DNA of 64,000 nucleotides. It comes from Saprospiraceae bacterium. Lineage in GTDB: Bacteria; Bacteroidota; Bacteroidia; Chitinophagales; Saprospiraceae. The stretch lies in contig JADKFX010000001.1 in the NCBI GenBank assembly GCA_016717265.1, positions 2,616,501-2,680,500 on the forward strand, in the 5' to 3' direction. The translations under genes and the position numbers were made by a program. Within the stretch, counting starts at the first letter, position 1; each line of letters begins with the position of its first letter. The notes beneath the pieces are model-generated. The model saw only the letters and a program-made list of their open reading frames with translations. It had not been told where the DNA came from and did no database searches. This document shows positions 8,734 to 18,796 of this stretch, one piece after another.

Positions 8734-11172
8734 CTATTCTTCAACCCCTTTTAATATTTCTAATATTTCTACCCTTCGTTCATATGCAGCTTTTAGATTG
8801 TAAATTGAATTTCGGGTATCATCTAAACTGTCACTTACATCACCTGATGAAAGGGATTCACCAAATGGAACTTCCTTTATTTTAAAATTTTTATTCTTTA
8901 TGTAGTCATGAAAAACATGTTCATTATATCTGTCAAATTCATTTCTAACACTGGTAACCCGTCTGGATGAAAGATGCTGATTATAATCTGATTTTGCACG
9001 TGGAGAAGCGAATCCCTTTAAGAAAATATCAATTTCATGTCCTTCCTCTAATATGATTATCAGTTTTTCCATAAACAGTTTTAGTTTTTCTGCATTGGCT
9101 CTGATATTTTGATTAAAAAAAGTGTCAATTTCCAAAATTGCTTGATCCTTTTTACTGCCTTTCATTTTATGCGTAAATTCATAAATGTATTTTGATTTTT
9201 TATCAAAATAATCATTATAAATATCTAAGAAACCAACCGAAGTAGTATCTGATTGGGATCTTAAATCCGGCATATCATTTTCAAAAAACAATCTTATAGG
9301 GAGTAGCTTTCTTAATTCCGCTATTGCCGCTAATTCTAGATAAAGATTTCTTTTTAAGATAGGTTCTAGGGAAGTTTCCAAAGGGCTAATAGATACACTG
9401 GCAGATTCATATTTATTTTTCTTTGCCATTAAATTATACTTTGTTCCCTTAAGTAATTCAAAGTTGAAAAAATTACTATCCGGATTCACAATTGACTTTA
9501 TTAATTTATTATGATCCAGGTCCCAAAGTTCCACAGTAACACCTTTTAAATTTGCATTTGTGGTTTTCTCAAACGTAAAGGCATTCAATTGTTTTCGCTC
9601 AACCAGATACAAATTTCTCGTAATTGGACTAAAATCTTCAAGGTCTATAGCACTGCAGTAAGTTGTATCGCTTATCCAGTTATCTTTGGCAGCAATAATT
9701 CTATATTTCCGGTCTTCCGTTATTTTATAATTAAGATTGGACTTGTCAGTCAAATTTGTACTATAAATTAAAGAATCGGATTCCGTAATATCCTTTATAA
9801 ATATTTGAACATTTCTTAAAGGAGTGGAATCGTATTTATCATAAGTGTTTACAATTAATTCGATGGTAGCAGGTGTATATTTAACTTTGTATATATCATA
9901 ACAACATGCTTGTATATCTTCATCGATAAAACTTGATGCAGGTTTATTGGAAACCATATATGCTTTGCGAGCTTGCGAATTTTCAAAATAATAGAGATCA
10001 TCATAACTGCTATTAATTGAAGGGCCAAGATTGATTATTTGATTCGATTCTTTACCTGCGTATGCATATTTGTAGATGTCTAATCCTCCAAATCCTTTAT
10101 GCCCTTTACTACTAAAGAAAAGAGTGTTCTCATGGGAATTAAAGAAAGGACTAAATTCATTCTCAACGGTGTTAATATATTCAAGATTTTCAACTTGTGA
10201 AGGATCATTGGTGTCATTTAATAGGACTGCATAAATATCAAAGCCTCCTTGACCTCCAGGCCGGTTACTTGAAAAAAATAATTTTTCTAATTTGGTTTCA
10301 GGATCAATACTTATAAAGGGTTGTGTTGAAGAGTAATTTACCCTGTTTACAGGATCCGGTAATTTAAGCTTTGGAGTCCAACCTTTAGGTGTTTTTAGTT
10401 TTACATAAAGGTCACAATGAAGTGTGGTACTGTTTTCTGCATAATTACAAACAGTAAAAAATAATTTTGATTTATCGGCATTTAAACAAGGATGTGCCAT
10501 ATGAACACCTTCTTCAGAAAAACTTTTATCCAATTCTTGTGCTTCCAGTGTTTTCTCATTAAATTTTAAAATCTGACCTGAATTTTTACTGATTTTTCCA
10601 CGTTTCGATTTCTCATATGTATTTTGTGATGTTATATATAAAGAGCTATCATTAAAAAATGGACTAAATTCATTTTCTTTTGTATTTATTGGAGCATCCA
10701 ATTTTTTAATAGAAATTAGCGGATCTTTATATTTAAGATTCTCTTTTGCCCAATTAACCGATTCAATCCGTTTCTGAACTTTTGTACTCATTTCGCCATC
10801 TGAAACGGTGGATGCTAAATATGATTTAAAATAGATCAACGCTTCACTATAAAATCCTTGATAAAATTGAGATTCCGCTAAATAGAAATCAATTTCTGGA
10901 TGCCTTTCTACAATGGGTTTGTCAATAATACTTTTCAAATGTTTTGTTGTTTTTGAGAACGCATTTAAATTAAACGCTGTGATCCCTGCCAACATCTGAA
11001 ATGAATCCATTTCTGTTTCATACTTTAAAGCTTCTAAAATATCAACATAAGCTGCATAATAATCTTCTTGTGCAAGATATTTATTGATTTGCTCTTTATA
11101 TTGATTTAAAGATTGTGAACTGCAATTTAGGATTGTAATAAAAAACAGAATGCTTATAATATGTAATTTCAT
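8734..11172 (-). CDS. TPR-PD40-OmpA envelope protein, first cassette copy
   Basis: About 812 residues. In-frame ATGs exist at 11205, 11187 and 11172. The last gives a standard signal peptide (MKLHIISILFF...) and a 17-base gap to the preceding stop, matching the 16-base gap in the paralogous cassette, so I chose it. Domains are TPR-like helices (about 20-150), PD40 propeller blades (FFSSNRPGGQGGFDIYA, LFFSSKGHKGFGGLDIYKY), Cna-B/prealbumin-like repeats, and a C-terminal OmpA-like domain (IFLKGFASPRAKSDYNQHLSSRR). A cysteine in ILNCSSQS near the end of the hydrophobic stretch could be a lipidation site, but the lipobox is imperfect. It sits between the PorP/SprF gene and the PKD adhesin, and probably anchors or supports the outer-membrane partner. 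Confidence 0.88.
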   Translation of the reverse strand: MKLHIISILFFITILNCSSQSLNQYKEQINKYLAQEDYYAAYVDILEALKYETEMDSFQMLAGITAFNLNAFSKTTKHLKSIIDKPIVERHPEIDFYLAESQFYQGFYSEALIYFKSYLASTVSDGEMSTKVQKRIESVNWAKENLKYKDPLISIKKLDAPINTKENEFSPFFNDSSLYITSQNTYEKSKRGKISKNSGQILKFNEKTLEAQELDKSFSEEGVHMAHPCLNADKSKLFFTVCNYAENSTTLHCDLYVKLKTPKGWTPKLKLPDPVNRVNYSSTQPFISIDPETKLEKLFFSSNRPGGQGGFDIYAVLLNDTNDPSQVENLEYINTVENEFSPFFNSHENTLFFSSKGHKGFGGLDIYKYAYAGKESNQIINLGPSINSSYDDLYYFENSQARKAYMVSNKPASSFIDEDIQACCYDIYKVKYTPATIELIVNTYDKYDSTPLRNVQIFIKDITESDSLIYSTNLTDKSNLNYKITEDRKYRIIAAKDNWISDTTYCSAIDLEDFSPITRNLYLVERKQLNAFTFEKTTNANLKGVTVELWDLDHNKLIKSIVNPDSNFFNFELLKGTKYNLMAKKNKYESASVSISPLETSLEPILKRNLYLELAAIAELRKLLPIRLFFENDMPDLRSQSDTTSVGFLDIYNDYFDKKSKYIYEFTHKMKGSKKDQAILEIDTFFNQNIRANAEKLKLFMEKLIIILEEGHEIDIFLKGFASPRAKSDYNQHLSSRRVTSVRNEFDRYNEHVFHDYIKNKNFKIKEVPFGESLSSGDVSDSLDDTRNSIYNLKAAYERRVEILEILKGVEE

Positions 11173-11189
11173 TTTTACTATTCTCATGA

Positions 11190-12206
11190 TTAATAAATCG
11201 GGCATTTTTTGTAAATTCCAACAGGTTCTACACCTCTAAAAACATATTGGACAGTCAATTCAGGACCGCCACGTTTATTGGATGCTGTCTTAAAATCGGA
11301 TGTGTTAATATCATAAGAACCTGAAATCAACCAGTTTTTTAATTCTAATGCTAAGATTGGATAAAAGGCATCTTCCAATCTAATTCCACATCCTAATAAC
11401 AAATTCAATTTTACACCTGGATTTTTATCCAAATACAATCTAAACATGCCAGAACCAACGGTTTCTTCATATTTATCTTGTTGTTGAAATTGCCCACTTA
11501 GCATCAAATCTAAAAAGGATCCTATGCCAATATCCAGATTGGCATGCAAAACCATTCGTTGTGGTAATTGAACTTTGGTTTGTGAAAGACCATAAAACGT
11601 TTGATCTGGTTCTAATAGGTGAAACATTGCACCTCCTAGAAGAATTCGGGATCTTTTAGTTAAGGAGTATTGATATGCCAATCCACCGGATAAATCTAAA
11701 AAGAAGGAACCGGATGTTTTAAAATTCTCTCTTGGAGATAAATTTGGATCATATCGATCACCATTCCACTGATTATTCCATTTTAATTTCTCTTCTGAAA
11801 GTCTTCTTTGACCAACATTTGGGCTAAGTCCGATTATGATTAAATGGGATTTCTTTAAAGTTAATCCATAATTTAAGGACACATTTAAAGAAGTCAAACT
11901 TAGTTCAGAATCACCTGCCCGGTCATAGTCAAAACCAATACCGGCTCCTATATAGTCACCATTCGATTTTAACTTGATTTTACTGTCGTAAAACATGCTC
12001 AAGGTTAAATAAGGAACGGCTACAGTCTGCCATTGATTCCTGTAATTAGCGGTAATTCGATGATTTCCCTGATAAAGTCCTGTTTGAATAGGACTTTGAC
12101 TTGGGTAGTTCAAGAAATACTGCGAGTAGTGAATATCCTGGCCATTTAAAAAATCGGTTGTAAGGAGTGATATCCCTAAAATAATAAAAATATGCTTTAA
12201 AGGCAT
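11190..12206 (-). CDS. PorP/SprF family type IX secretion outer-membrane protein, first cassette copy
   Basis: A 338-residue beta-barrel with signal peptide, then QDIHYSQYF, ITANYRNQW, GIRLEDAFYP, SYDINTSDFK, GGPELTVQY and a terminal CPIY. These are family hallmarks of PorP/SprF, outer-membrane components that work with the T9SS to export and attach particular adhesins. It is the promoter-proximal gene of the upstream cassette; the 230-base divergent gap separates it from the NAD(P)HX repair gene. The conserved NPALTG motif of the second copy is changed here (SPIQTG), a small sign that the copies have diverged and may serve different cargos. Confidence 0.92.
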   Translation of the reverse strand: MPLKHIFIILGISLLTTDFLNGQDIHYSQYFLNYPSQSPIQTGLYQGNHRITANYRNQWQTVAVPYLTLSMFYDSKIKLKSNGDYIGAGIGFDYDRAGDSELSLTSLNVSLNYGLTLKKSHLIIIGLSPNVGQRRLSEEKLKWNNQWNGDRYDPNLSPRENFKTSGSFFLDLSGGLAYQYSLTKRSRILLGGAMFHLLEPDQTFYGLSQTKVQLPQRMVLHANLDIGIGSFLDLMLSGQFQQQDKYEETVGSGMFRLYLDKNPGVKLNLLLGCGIRLEDAFYPILALELKNWLISGSYDINTSDFKTASNKRGGPELTVQYVFRGVEPVGIYKKCPIY

Positions 12207-12243
12207 AATTAATTGATTATTAATTAGTTAATAAAATTAGTAC

Positions 12244-12251
12244 TAAATTTG
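12244..12251 (+). promoter_or_regulatory. Possible -7 promoter element upstream of the NAD(P)HX repair gene
   Basis: TAAATTTG fits the Bacteroidota -7 consensus TAnnTTTG. It would leave a long leader of about 180 bases before the ATG at 12437, and no clear TTTG -33 box is seen, so this is weak. Confidence 0.25.
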
Positions 12252-12436
12252 AATAATGTAAAAACGGAGTGTTTATGGAGAAATCCCTTAGGAATAGCAA
12301 TATTATGTGATTTCATGCAAATATTCAAACATATTTTGAATTATTTTATACATTATATTAAAATATTTCTTAATATTTGTTAATGATGCCAGCCCAAGTT
12401 TTTATAGATTCGCTTATCATTGTACTATAAATTAAA

Positions 12437-13918
12437 ATGTTACCAGTCTATAATGTAAATCAAATTCGAAATTGGGACCAGTTTTCCATTCAAAATCAAA
12501 GTATACAATCTATTGATTTAATGGAATCGGTAGCAATGAAAATTGTAAATTGGATCACTAAAACATATGAACCCAGGCGAGGCTTTATCATCTTTGCTGG
12601 TAACGGTAACAATGGTGGCGATGGACTAGCTGTGGCGCGGATCTTAACTTTAATTGGTTTTGAAGTGCATGTGGTATTAATCCAGGTAGCTGGTCATGTC
12701 TCAGGCAATTTTCAAATAAATTATGAACGATTAGTCAAGATTGGTTTTAAGAATTTTCTCACAACGGAAGCTGGATTTAATTTTTTAGAACAAGTTCCTG
12801 CATGCATAATTATAGATGCTGTTTTGGGTTCCGGTGTGGATAGACCAGTTTCTGGAGAGCTTCTATTGCTCGTTAATCGTTTAAACGATATTCATAATTT
12901 TAAGGTTTCAGTTGATTTACCAACTGGTTTGGATGCTGACAAAATGACTTCGTCTGAATTTTTTCATACGGATACTACGCTTACACTCCAAGCACCCAAA
13001 TTATGTCAGCTTATTCCAGATACAGGTCAATATTGCGGAGCGCTTACATTGCTGAATATTGGTTTGGATCCTAAATATTTAGATATAACTCCAGCAAATA
13101 AATTTTTTATAGAGCATTCTGATGTTGTATCCCTTTATAAACCGAGATCAAATTTTCAATACAAAAACAATTTTGGTCATACTTTAATAATTGCTGGTAG
13201 TGAGGGAATGGCAGGAGCGGCTTTACTAAGTGGTGAAGCGAACCTGCGCACAGGATCCGGATTATGTACCATTAGTTCAGATCCATTAAATAGAGAAATC
13301 ATCCAAATTGGCCTGCCTGAAAGTATTTTTGAAAATTTTAATCAAATAGATTATGCTAAATATTCAACTATCGTTATTGGTCCAGGATTAGGGATTACGA
13401 CTAAAATATCCAAACTGTTCATAGAGGTTCTGGATCACTACAAAAAACCTATGCTCATAGATGCAGATGCTTTAAAAATAGTGCATTTGGAAAATTTAAT
13501 TTCTAAAATTCCTGCTGGTAGCATTCTTACTCCTCATATTGGTGAATTTGATTATTTATTTGGAAAATCGGAAAATGGATTTGAGCGTTTGGATAAAGCA
13601 ATTTTTGTAGCTGAAAAAAATAATATTTACATTGTCTTAAAAGGGAAATACACAGCAATCGTAACACCTGACAAGAATGTATTTTTTAATAGTTCTGGTA
13701 ATGTGGGTCTTGCAAAAGGTGGTAGTGGCGATGTATTGAGTGGAATGATTGGTTCGTTATTAGCGCAATCCTATACCGCTAAAGATGCTTGTATTGTCGG
13801 AGTTTATTTACACGGATATGCAGCAGATCTGGCTGCACAAAATAGTGCCTTTGAGTCTATGATGGCACGCGATGTTATTCAAAAAATTCCGGATGCATTT
13901 CTAAGCCTTCAACGATGA
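12437..13918 (+). CDS. nnr: Bifunctional NAD(P)H-hydrate epimerase / ADP-dependent NAD(P)H-hydrate dehydratase
   Basis: A 493-residue cytoplasmic repair enzyme. The N-terminal half (about 1-215) is the YjeF_N epimerase, with GNGNNGGDGLAVAR and a conserved DAVLGSG and DLPTGLDAD. The C-terminal half (about 225-490) is the ribokinase-like dehydratase, with IGPGLG, LTPHIGEF and the ATP/ADP-site motif KGGSGDVLSGMIG. Together they convert damaged R/S-NADHX and NADPHX back to NAD(P)H. The length and domain order match the usual fused bacterial form. Its stop overlaps the start of the sirtuin gene by 4 bases (ATGA), so the two are almost certainly co-transcribed. Confidence 0.95.
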   Translation: MLPVYNVNQIRNWDQFSIQNQSIQSIDLMESVAMKIVNWITKTYEPRRGFIIFAGNGNNGGDGLAVARILTLIGFEVHVVLIQVAGHVSGNFQINYERLVKIGFKNFLTTEAGFNFLEQVPACIIIDAVLGSGVDRPVSGELLLLVNRLNDIHNFKVSVDLPTGLDADKMTSSEFFHTDTTLTLQAPKLCQLIPDTGQYCGALTLLNIGLDPKYLDITPANKFFIEHSDVVSLYKPRSNFQYKNNFGHTLIIAGSEGMAGAALLSGEANLRTGSGLCTISSDPLNREIIQIGLPESIFENFNQIDYAKYSTIVIGPGLGITTKISKLFIEVLDHYKKPMLIDADALKIVHLENLISKIPAGSILTPHIGEFDYLFGKSENGFERLDKAIFVAEKNNIYIVLKGKYTAIVTPDKNVFFNSSGNVGLAKGGSGDVLSGMIGSLLAQSYTAKDACIVGVYLHGYAADLAAQNSAFESMMARDVIQKIPDAFLSLQR

Positions 13919-14619
13919 AAACAAAATTAGTAGTTTTAACAGGTGCTGGCATAAGTGCCGAAAGTGGTATTAAAACTTTTAGAGATTCTGATGGATTATG
14001 GGAAGGCTATGATGTAATGACCGTTGCAAGTATTGAAGGTTGGAATAAAAATCCAGCTTTAGTTCTAGATTTTTATAATCAAAGAAGAAAACAATTACTA
14101 ACTGTAAACCCCAATACTGCACATTTACTGTTGGCAGAGTTGCAGGATTTATTTGAACTCAGTATAATTACACAAAATGTGGATGATTTACATGAGCGTG
14201 CAGGTAGTTTAAATGTAATCCATCTTCATGGCGAATTGCGAAAATGTAGAAGCGTAGTTGATCAACAAAAATTATATTCACGGGATTCGGATATCGTATT
14301 AGGTGATTTATGCGAAAGTGGTTTTCAATTGAGGCCTCACATTGTATGGTTTGGAGAAGATGTGCCTTTGATGAATCGCGCCATAGAACTTACGGCAGAG
14401 GCGGATGTTTTTTTAATTATTGGTAGTTCTTTGCAAGTCTATCCCGCAGCTGGTTTGATGTATTATTTAAAAAATAGTACTCCAATCTATTATATTGATC
14501 CAAATCCTGTTATTAATTATGAGTTAAAAGATCACCGGCAGCTTCATATTATTAAAGCCTCCGCAAGTTTAGGAATGCAATTGTTTCAAAAGGAACTAGA
14601 AAAATTAAAACTCCTTTAG
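13915..14619 (+). CDS. cobB: NAD-dependent protein deacylase, sirtuin (CobB type)
   Basis: A 234-residue Sir2 enzyme. Visible features are the NAD motif GAGISAESGIKTFR (10-23), TQNVDDLHERAG (86-97) and the HLHGE box with catalytic His105. Tyr54 and Arg57 (FYNQRR) form the YxxR acyl-pocket pair of class III sirtuins that remove succinyl/malonyl groups. The four zinc cysteines of classical sirtuins are not intact: only C111 and one Cys in DLCESG remain. A similar loss is, to my knowledge, common in Bacteroidota sirtuins. It overlaps the NAD(P)HX repair gene by 4 bases, and its stop overlaps the convergent outer-membrane gene by 4 bases. Substrate preference is inferred. Confidence 0.93.
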   Translation: MKTKLVVLTGAGISAESGIKTFRDSDGLWEGYDVMTVASIEGWNKNPALVLDFYNQRRKQLLTVNPNTAHLLLAELQDLFELSIITQNVDDLHERAGSLNVIHLHGELRKCRSVVDQQKLYSRDSDIVLGDLCESGFQLRPHIVWFGEDVPLMNRAIELTAEADVFLIIGSSLQVYPAAGLMYYLKNSTPIYYIDPNPVINYELKDHRQLHIIKASASLGMQLFQKELEKLKLL

Positions 14620-17477
14620 TTTCTACGTTCATCCCAACGCCTCATTCGGTCCTGATCCATTGTATTATTTTGGGTAGCTTTTTTTCCAGAGTTATAGTTT
14701 CTTATATTATAAGTAAAAGAAATCATAAGAAACCGCTGTAAACTATTCGTTCTGGAATCTTCAACATAATAATCAGATACCGACTGCAATATGTTAATAT
14801 TTTGATTAAATAAATCATTTACTCCGATTGCGATTTCGCCACGTTCATTCTTGAATATTTTTTTACCAAATGCAAGATTAAAAAGCCAGATTGTTTGATC
14901 AGGTCTGTCCGTTAAACTTTGCGTTGATTTCGAATTCAAATCCATTCTAATGATTAAACTATTATAGAACTGCCATGCGAATCGAACTTTATTCTCAAAA
15001 TAAAAATAATTATCTTCAATATTTTTTGAAGTGTAATTATTGTATGATGGTCTGAATTGAATATTAAAATCAATTTTTTGATTAATATTACTAGATAGTG
15101 AAATTCCCAAAGAAGTATTGTTTTGAGTTGATCTATTTATTAAACTGTCAACCAGACTTGGTGCTTTTGAATAAATATAGGATGCATCTAAGGAAAGATT
15201 ACATTTAATTTTTGGAATTGGAAAGCTGTACGAACAGAAAGCTCTATACTGTTTTGAGATACCATAATTTTCAGGAATACTCAATTGACTCCCAATAGGA
15301 AGGTCGATAATATTAAAAATAGGATGATTTCGACTCCTTATATAAAGATGATTTGAAATATAGTTTTGTGTAATAGTGCCTCCAAGCATGAGGTAAATCA
15401 TACTGGAGTTTGCATTCGATGAAGAATAGCGTATATTGAAATTATGATTTAACGCTTGTTTTAAATTAGGATTTCCGATGCTAAGCTGAACTGGATTCGA
15501 ATTGTTTAAAACATTTTGTAATTGGTTTATAGTTGGTAGTTGTGTCGTACTTCTGTAATGTAAATTAAAACTCTTGGTTCTTGTTGGCGTATATCTTAAA
15601 AACAATGAAGGGAGAATGTTATTAAATATTTTATTATTATCATTTTGAATTGGAATATATTGTTGATTTAATAATTTTGATGTTTGCCAATGGATTCGGG
15701 AACTTAAATTTAATTTTTGCTCTCTATTAAATTGGTACCCTAGTCCAACTTGATGTGATTTTGAATTTGAAGTAAAATGATTACTTAAAGACGAGTTGAA
15801 TTGCTCGCCATATAATCCATCTAAGGATATATCATAGGTCGACAAATCAGTTTCATCTTCCTGATAACTCATTTTATAATTAAGGACTACGGAATGTTCA
15901 AGTGTTATGGGTTCTGTATATTCAATATTAGAACTCAAACTCCATTTACTAATCGCATTGTCTGATCTTTGACTTATAGTATCAATGAATAATTTATTTT
16001 TAGTTTCATATGTAGTTACAGAATTTTGTTCAAGATCTTCTGTTTTTGGAGCTATATTATGATTTAGATCTATTGATACGGATCGTCCGATTTTAGCAAA
16101 CCGGTGTCGGAATAAGAGGCTATTTGAAATATTACTTCCTTGGATATCAGAATTGTTTGTATTTAATGAATGATTTGTAAGGATATCATTTAAATAGGTA
16201 CCACTTTCACTTGTGACACCTGATTTATTTAATTGTATGGTTATCCTCGGGCGAAAAATTAAAGTATTGAAACTATCCATTTTATATTCAACTCTTCCAT
16301 TTAATCTATGGTTGACATTTTTTGGTTTTGAATTTGTAGATTCAAAATAATGTTGATCTAAAAAGCCACTTGTCAAATAGGTTCGATCCAGATCGTTTTC
16401 AATATTATTACTAGTTAAATTGTAAAAATAAGAAAGGTTTAATTCAATTTTTGATCCGAGTTTATCCGTATAGTTAATTCCAACAGCATTCGTTTTTGCA
16501 ATACCTCCGGATTGAGGTACAAGAAAGTCATTTACACCATTTCCAGGTCCCCGGCCTTCCCTTCTAGGATTTGTAGGATTTCCAGAATTTGACCTGTTTC
16601 TTGAATTATTAGAATTTCCCATTGCGCCAAGAATATCATCTACGGCAAAATTTTGGATATTTACATTATTCGACATTCCGATCAAACTTACTCGCCGGTT
16701 TCCATCGAAAAAATTAAGGTTTGTTCCAATTTGGTATTTATCATGCACACCATACCCTGCATAGAGTTTTCCAAATTGTCCATTGTTCATTCCATTTTTC
16801 GTAACAATGTTAATAGTTTTTACAGTATTGCCATCATTAATACCTGTAAATTGTGATTGCTCACTTAGTTGATCAAATATTTGAACCTTATCAATAAGTT
16901 CTGCAGGCAAGTTTCTTAAAGATAAATTAGGGTCATTTCCAAAAAATGGTTTTCCATCAACTAAAATTTGTTTAACTTCATCTCCTTGAGCTTTTAAAGT
17001 CCCATTTTCTTTGTTTATTGAGGGCATTTTTTCTACCAATTGATCAGCGGTTGCATCGTTCATCATTTTAAATGAATTTGCATCAAATTGAACGGTATCA
17101 TTTTTAATGCTCCCTAATGGTTTCTTATCTTTTATAACAACTTCCTTTAATAGTTTAGTATCCGGTAAAAGGGTAATATTCCCTAGTAAAATATTGAAAT
17201 TTTGAATACTTATTTGTTTTACAATGGTCTGAGTACCTAAATACTTTATTTGCAATTTGTATTCTCCAGCAGCAATGTTTGTAAACTTAGCATACCCAAT
17301 ACTATCTGTTAGTTGAGATTGTATAGCAATATTCTGTTCCTTTATAAGATCTAAATTCACTCCAAAAATAGGCTTCCCCTGATCATCGATAATGGTGGCA
17401 TCAATAGAAAGCGATTGACCTCTTGATAGTGGAAAAGCAATAGTATAAAAAAGTATCACTAAAAAAACAATCCGCAT
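14616..17477 (-). CDS. TonB-receptor-like outer-membrane barrel (OMP_b-brl_3 type) with carboxypeptidase-like N-terminus
   Basis: A 953-residue outer-membrane protein. A signal peptide (to about residue 20) precedes a carboxypeptidase regulatory-like beta-sandwich (about 22-110, DDQGKPIFGVNLDL). A plug-like region follows (about 115-235, with DQLVEKMPSI, ILVDGKPFFGNDPNLSLRNLP and INIVTKNGMNNG), then a long barrel with alternating aromatic strands. It resembles the TonB-dependent receptor superfamily but has no obvious TonB box. The C-terminus ends in a basic tail (RMRRWDERRN). It starts 72 bases after the TolC-like gene stop, so it may be the last gene of the DUF4956-CotH-HlyD-TolC operon. 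The transported ligand is unknown. Confidence 0.88.
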   Translation of the reverse strand: MRIVFLVILFYTIAFPLSRGQSLSIDATIIDDQGKPIFGVNLDLIKEQNIAIQSQLTDSIGYAKFTNIAAGEYKLQIKYLGTQTIVKQISIQNFNILLGNITLLPDTKLLKEVVIKDKKPLGSIKNDTVQFDANSFKMMNDATADQLVEKMPSINKENGTLKAQGDEVKQILVDGKPFFGNDPNLSLRNLPAELIDKVQIFDQLSEQSQFTGINDGNTVKTINIVTKNGMNNGQFGKLYAGYGVHDKYQIGTNLNFFDGNRRVSLIGMSNNVNIQNFAVDDILGAMGNSNNSRNRSNSGNPTNPRREGRGPGNGVNDFLVPQSGGIAKTNAVGINYTDKLGSKIELNLSYFYNLTSNNIENDLDRTYLTSGFLDQHYFESTNSKPKNVNHRLNGRVEYKMDSFNTLIFRPRITIQLNKSGVTSESGTYLNDILTNHSLNTNNSDIQGSNISNSLLFRHRFAKIGRSVSIDLNHNIAPKTEDLEQNSVTTYETKNKLFIDTISQRSDNAISKWSLSSNIEYTEPITLEHSVVLNYKMSYQEDETDLSTYDISLDGLYGEQFNSSLSNHFTSNSKSHQVGLGYQFNREQKLNLSSRIHWQTSKLLNQQYIPIQNDNNKIFNNILPSLFLRYTPTRTKSFNLHYRSTTQLPTINQLQNVLNNSNPVQLSIGNPNLKQALNHNFNIRYSSSNANSSMIYLMLGGTITQNYISNHLYIRSRNHPIFNIIDLPIGSQLSIPENYGISKQYRAFCSYSFPIPKIKCNLSLDASYIYSKAPSLVDSLINRSTQNNTSLGISLSSNINQKIDFNIQFRPSYNNYTSKNIEDNYFYFENKVRFAWQFYNSLIIRMDLNSKSTQSLTDRPDQTIWLFNLAFGKKIFKNERGEIAIGVNDLFNQNINILQSVSDYYVEDSRTNSLQRFLMISFTYNIRNYNSGKKATQNNTMDQDRMRRWDERRN

Positions 17478-17549
17478 TTTATGATATTCAAGTTTTATGA
17501 TGTTATAACGTGTAAATATACGATTGAATTATTCCTATTTCAAGGATTC

Positions 17550-18794
17550 TTAGGATTGAGATAAGTAATAACGATTTGGATTTATATAGAATTGATCCGT
17601 ATAATAAAGAAAATCAATATATCTATTAAATATCTTGAATTCAAGTTCTTTCAATTCCATCTCATATTTAGTTTGCTGTATCATAATTTTTAAAATTAAA
17701 TCAGTATCGGTAAAACCAATATTCACCATTTGATCAAAGTCATAGGTTTTAGTATACACTGAAATTGAATGTTGCAACAGTTCATATGCATGGATTTGAT
17801 TTCTAATATCAATATAGATTGAATTGACTTTTAGTTGCTTTTTATTTTGATCCGATTCTAAATTAAACTGTGTTTGAAATTCTTTGATTTTTGAGTTTTC
17901 CTCAAGCGCTTTGCTCATTGTGAGGTACGGGATTCTTAAACTGATTCCGGCAGATAGTTTTTTTGACAAAAGATCTTCCGGGTCGGATTGGTATTTTAAT
18001 TGTACAAAATCCAAAATTTTATTCGCTTCTGATTTGTCTTGGTCTAATTTAATCTTTATTTTTTGTAATGTTGAATTTAGTTTATCAGTTTCAATTGAAA
18101 TATTTATTATTTTAAAAGTATCCAACGCATTCTTAATAAAAGCAACAGTGATTCTATGATCCTTATCACGAGTGTCGCTTAATTCAATTCCAATTTCTTT
18201 AGATAAATTTGTTAATTTAAATTCAGTTTCAGCTTGAGCTCTTTTTGATTTTTGATAGTTTAAATCCTCTTCAAAATAATTTTCTAAGTTTGTTTTATTT
18301 GTATAATCTAATCTAAGCTTTGCGTTATTCAATGATTTTTCTCGTAAATTATTAGATTTTAAATGCAATTCATTTAATTCTTTTGATTCCATGAAATCAA
18401 GAACAGATTTATATTTTAAATAAGTAGCATGATTTTCAATTGAACGAAATTCAATATTTATAAATTCTTGTTCAATAAGGTTCAATTTATTTTGATATGA
18501 ATTATACTTAGGGGATGTAAAACGAAATCTTAAGCTATATTCCTGTTGATTAAGTTTATATTCATGAGATTCCGATCTAAGGTCAATTCTATTAATTAAC
18601 GGACTATGAAAATCATGTGTTTTATAGTAGTCGGAAAGTGAATTCAATGATTTGTATTGAGGCATATCATTGTTTAGAATATAATTTTTATAAGGATTTT
18701 GAGCTGCAATTTGGGAAAGACTTAATAGCAGTAAAAAGAGTATTCTAAGAGAATACAGAAAGTAGGTTTGCCAAATCAATCTAAAGAAGTGCAT
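17550..18794 (-). CDS. TolC-like outer-membrane efflux protein
   Basis: A 414-residue protein with a signal peptide (hydrophobic core ending at QIAAQN). Two long helical heptad-rich stretches follow (about 90-270 and 300-400), containing many Lys/Glu/Leu/Asn, with short strand-like segments between (YSLRFRFTSPKY, LSAGISLRIPYL). This is the pattern of the outer-membrane efflux protein family, whose trimers form the outer-membrane duct of tripartite pumps. It begins 2 bases after the HlyD-like stop, so the two are translationally linked. It is a divergent family member; the assignment rests on architecture and the neighbouring adaptor rather than on a strong sequence motif. Confidence 0.75.
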   Translation of the reverse strand: MHFFRLIWQTYFLYSLRILFLLLLSLSQIAAQNPYKNYILNNDMPQYKSLNSLSDYYKTHDFHSPLINRIDLRSESHEYKLNQQEYSLRFRFTSPKYNSYQNKLNLIEQEFINIEFRSIENHATYLKYKSVLDFMESKELNELHLKSNNLREKSLNNAKLRLDYTNKTNLENYFEEDLNYQKSKRAQAETEFKLTNLSKEIGIELSDTRDKDHRITVAFIKNALDTFKIINISIETDKLNSTLQKIKIKLDQDKSEANKILDFVQLKYQSDPEDLLSKKLSAGISLRIPYLTMSKALEENSKIKEFQTQFNLESDQNKKQLKVNSIYIDIRNQIHAYELLQHSISVYTKTYDFDQMVNIGFTDTDLILKIMIQQTKYEMELKELEFKIFNRYIDFLYYTDQFYINPNRYYLSQS

Positions 18795-18796
18795 AT

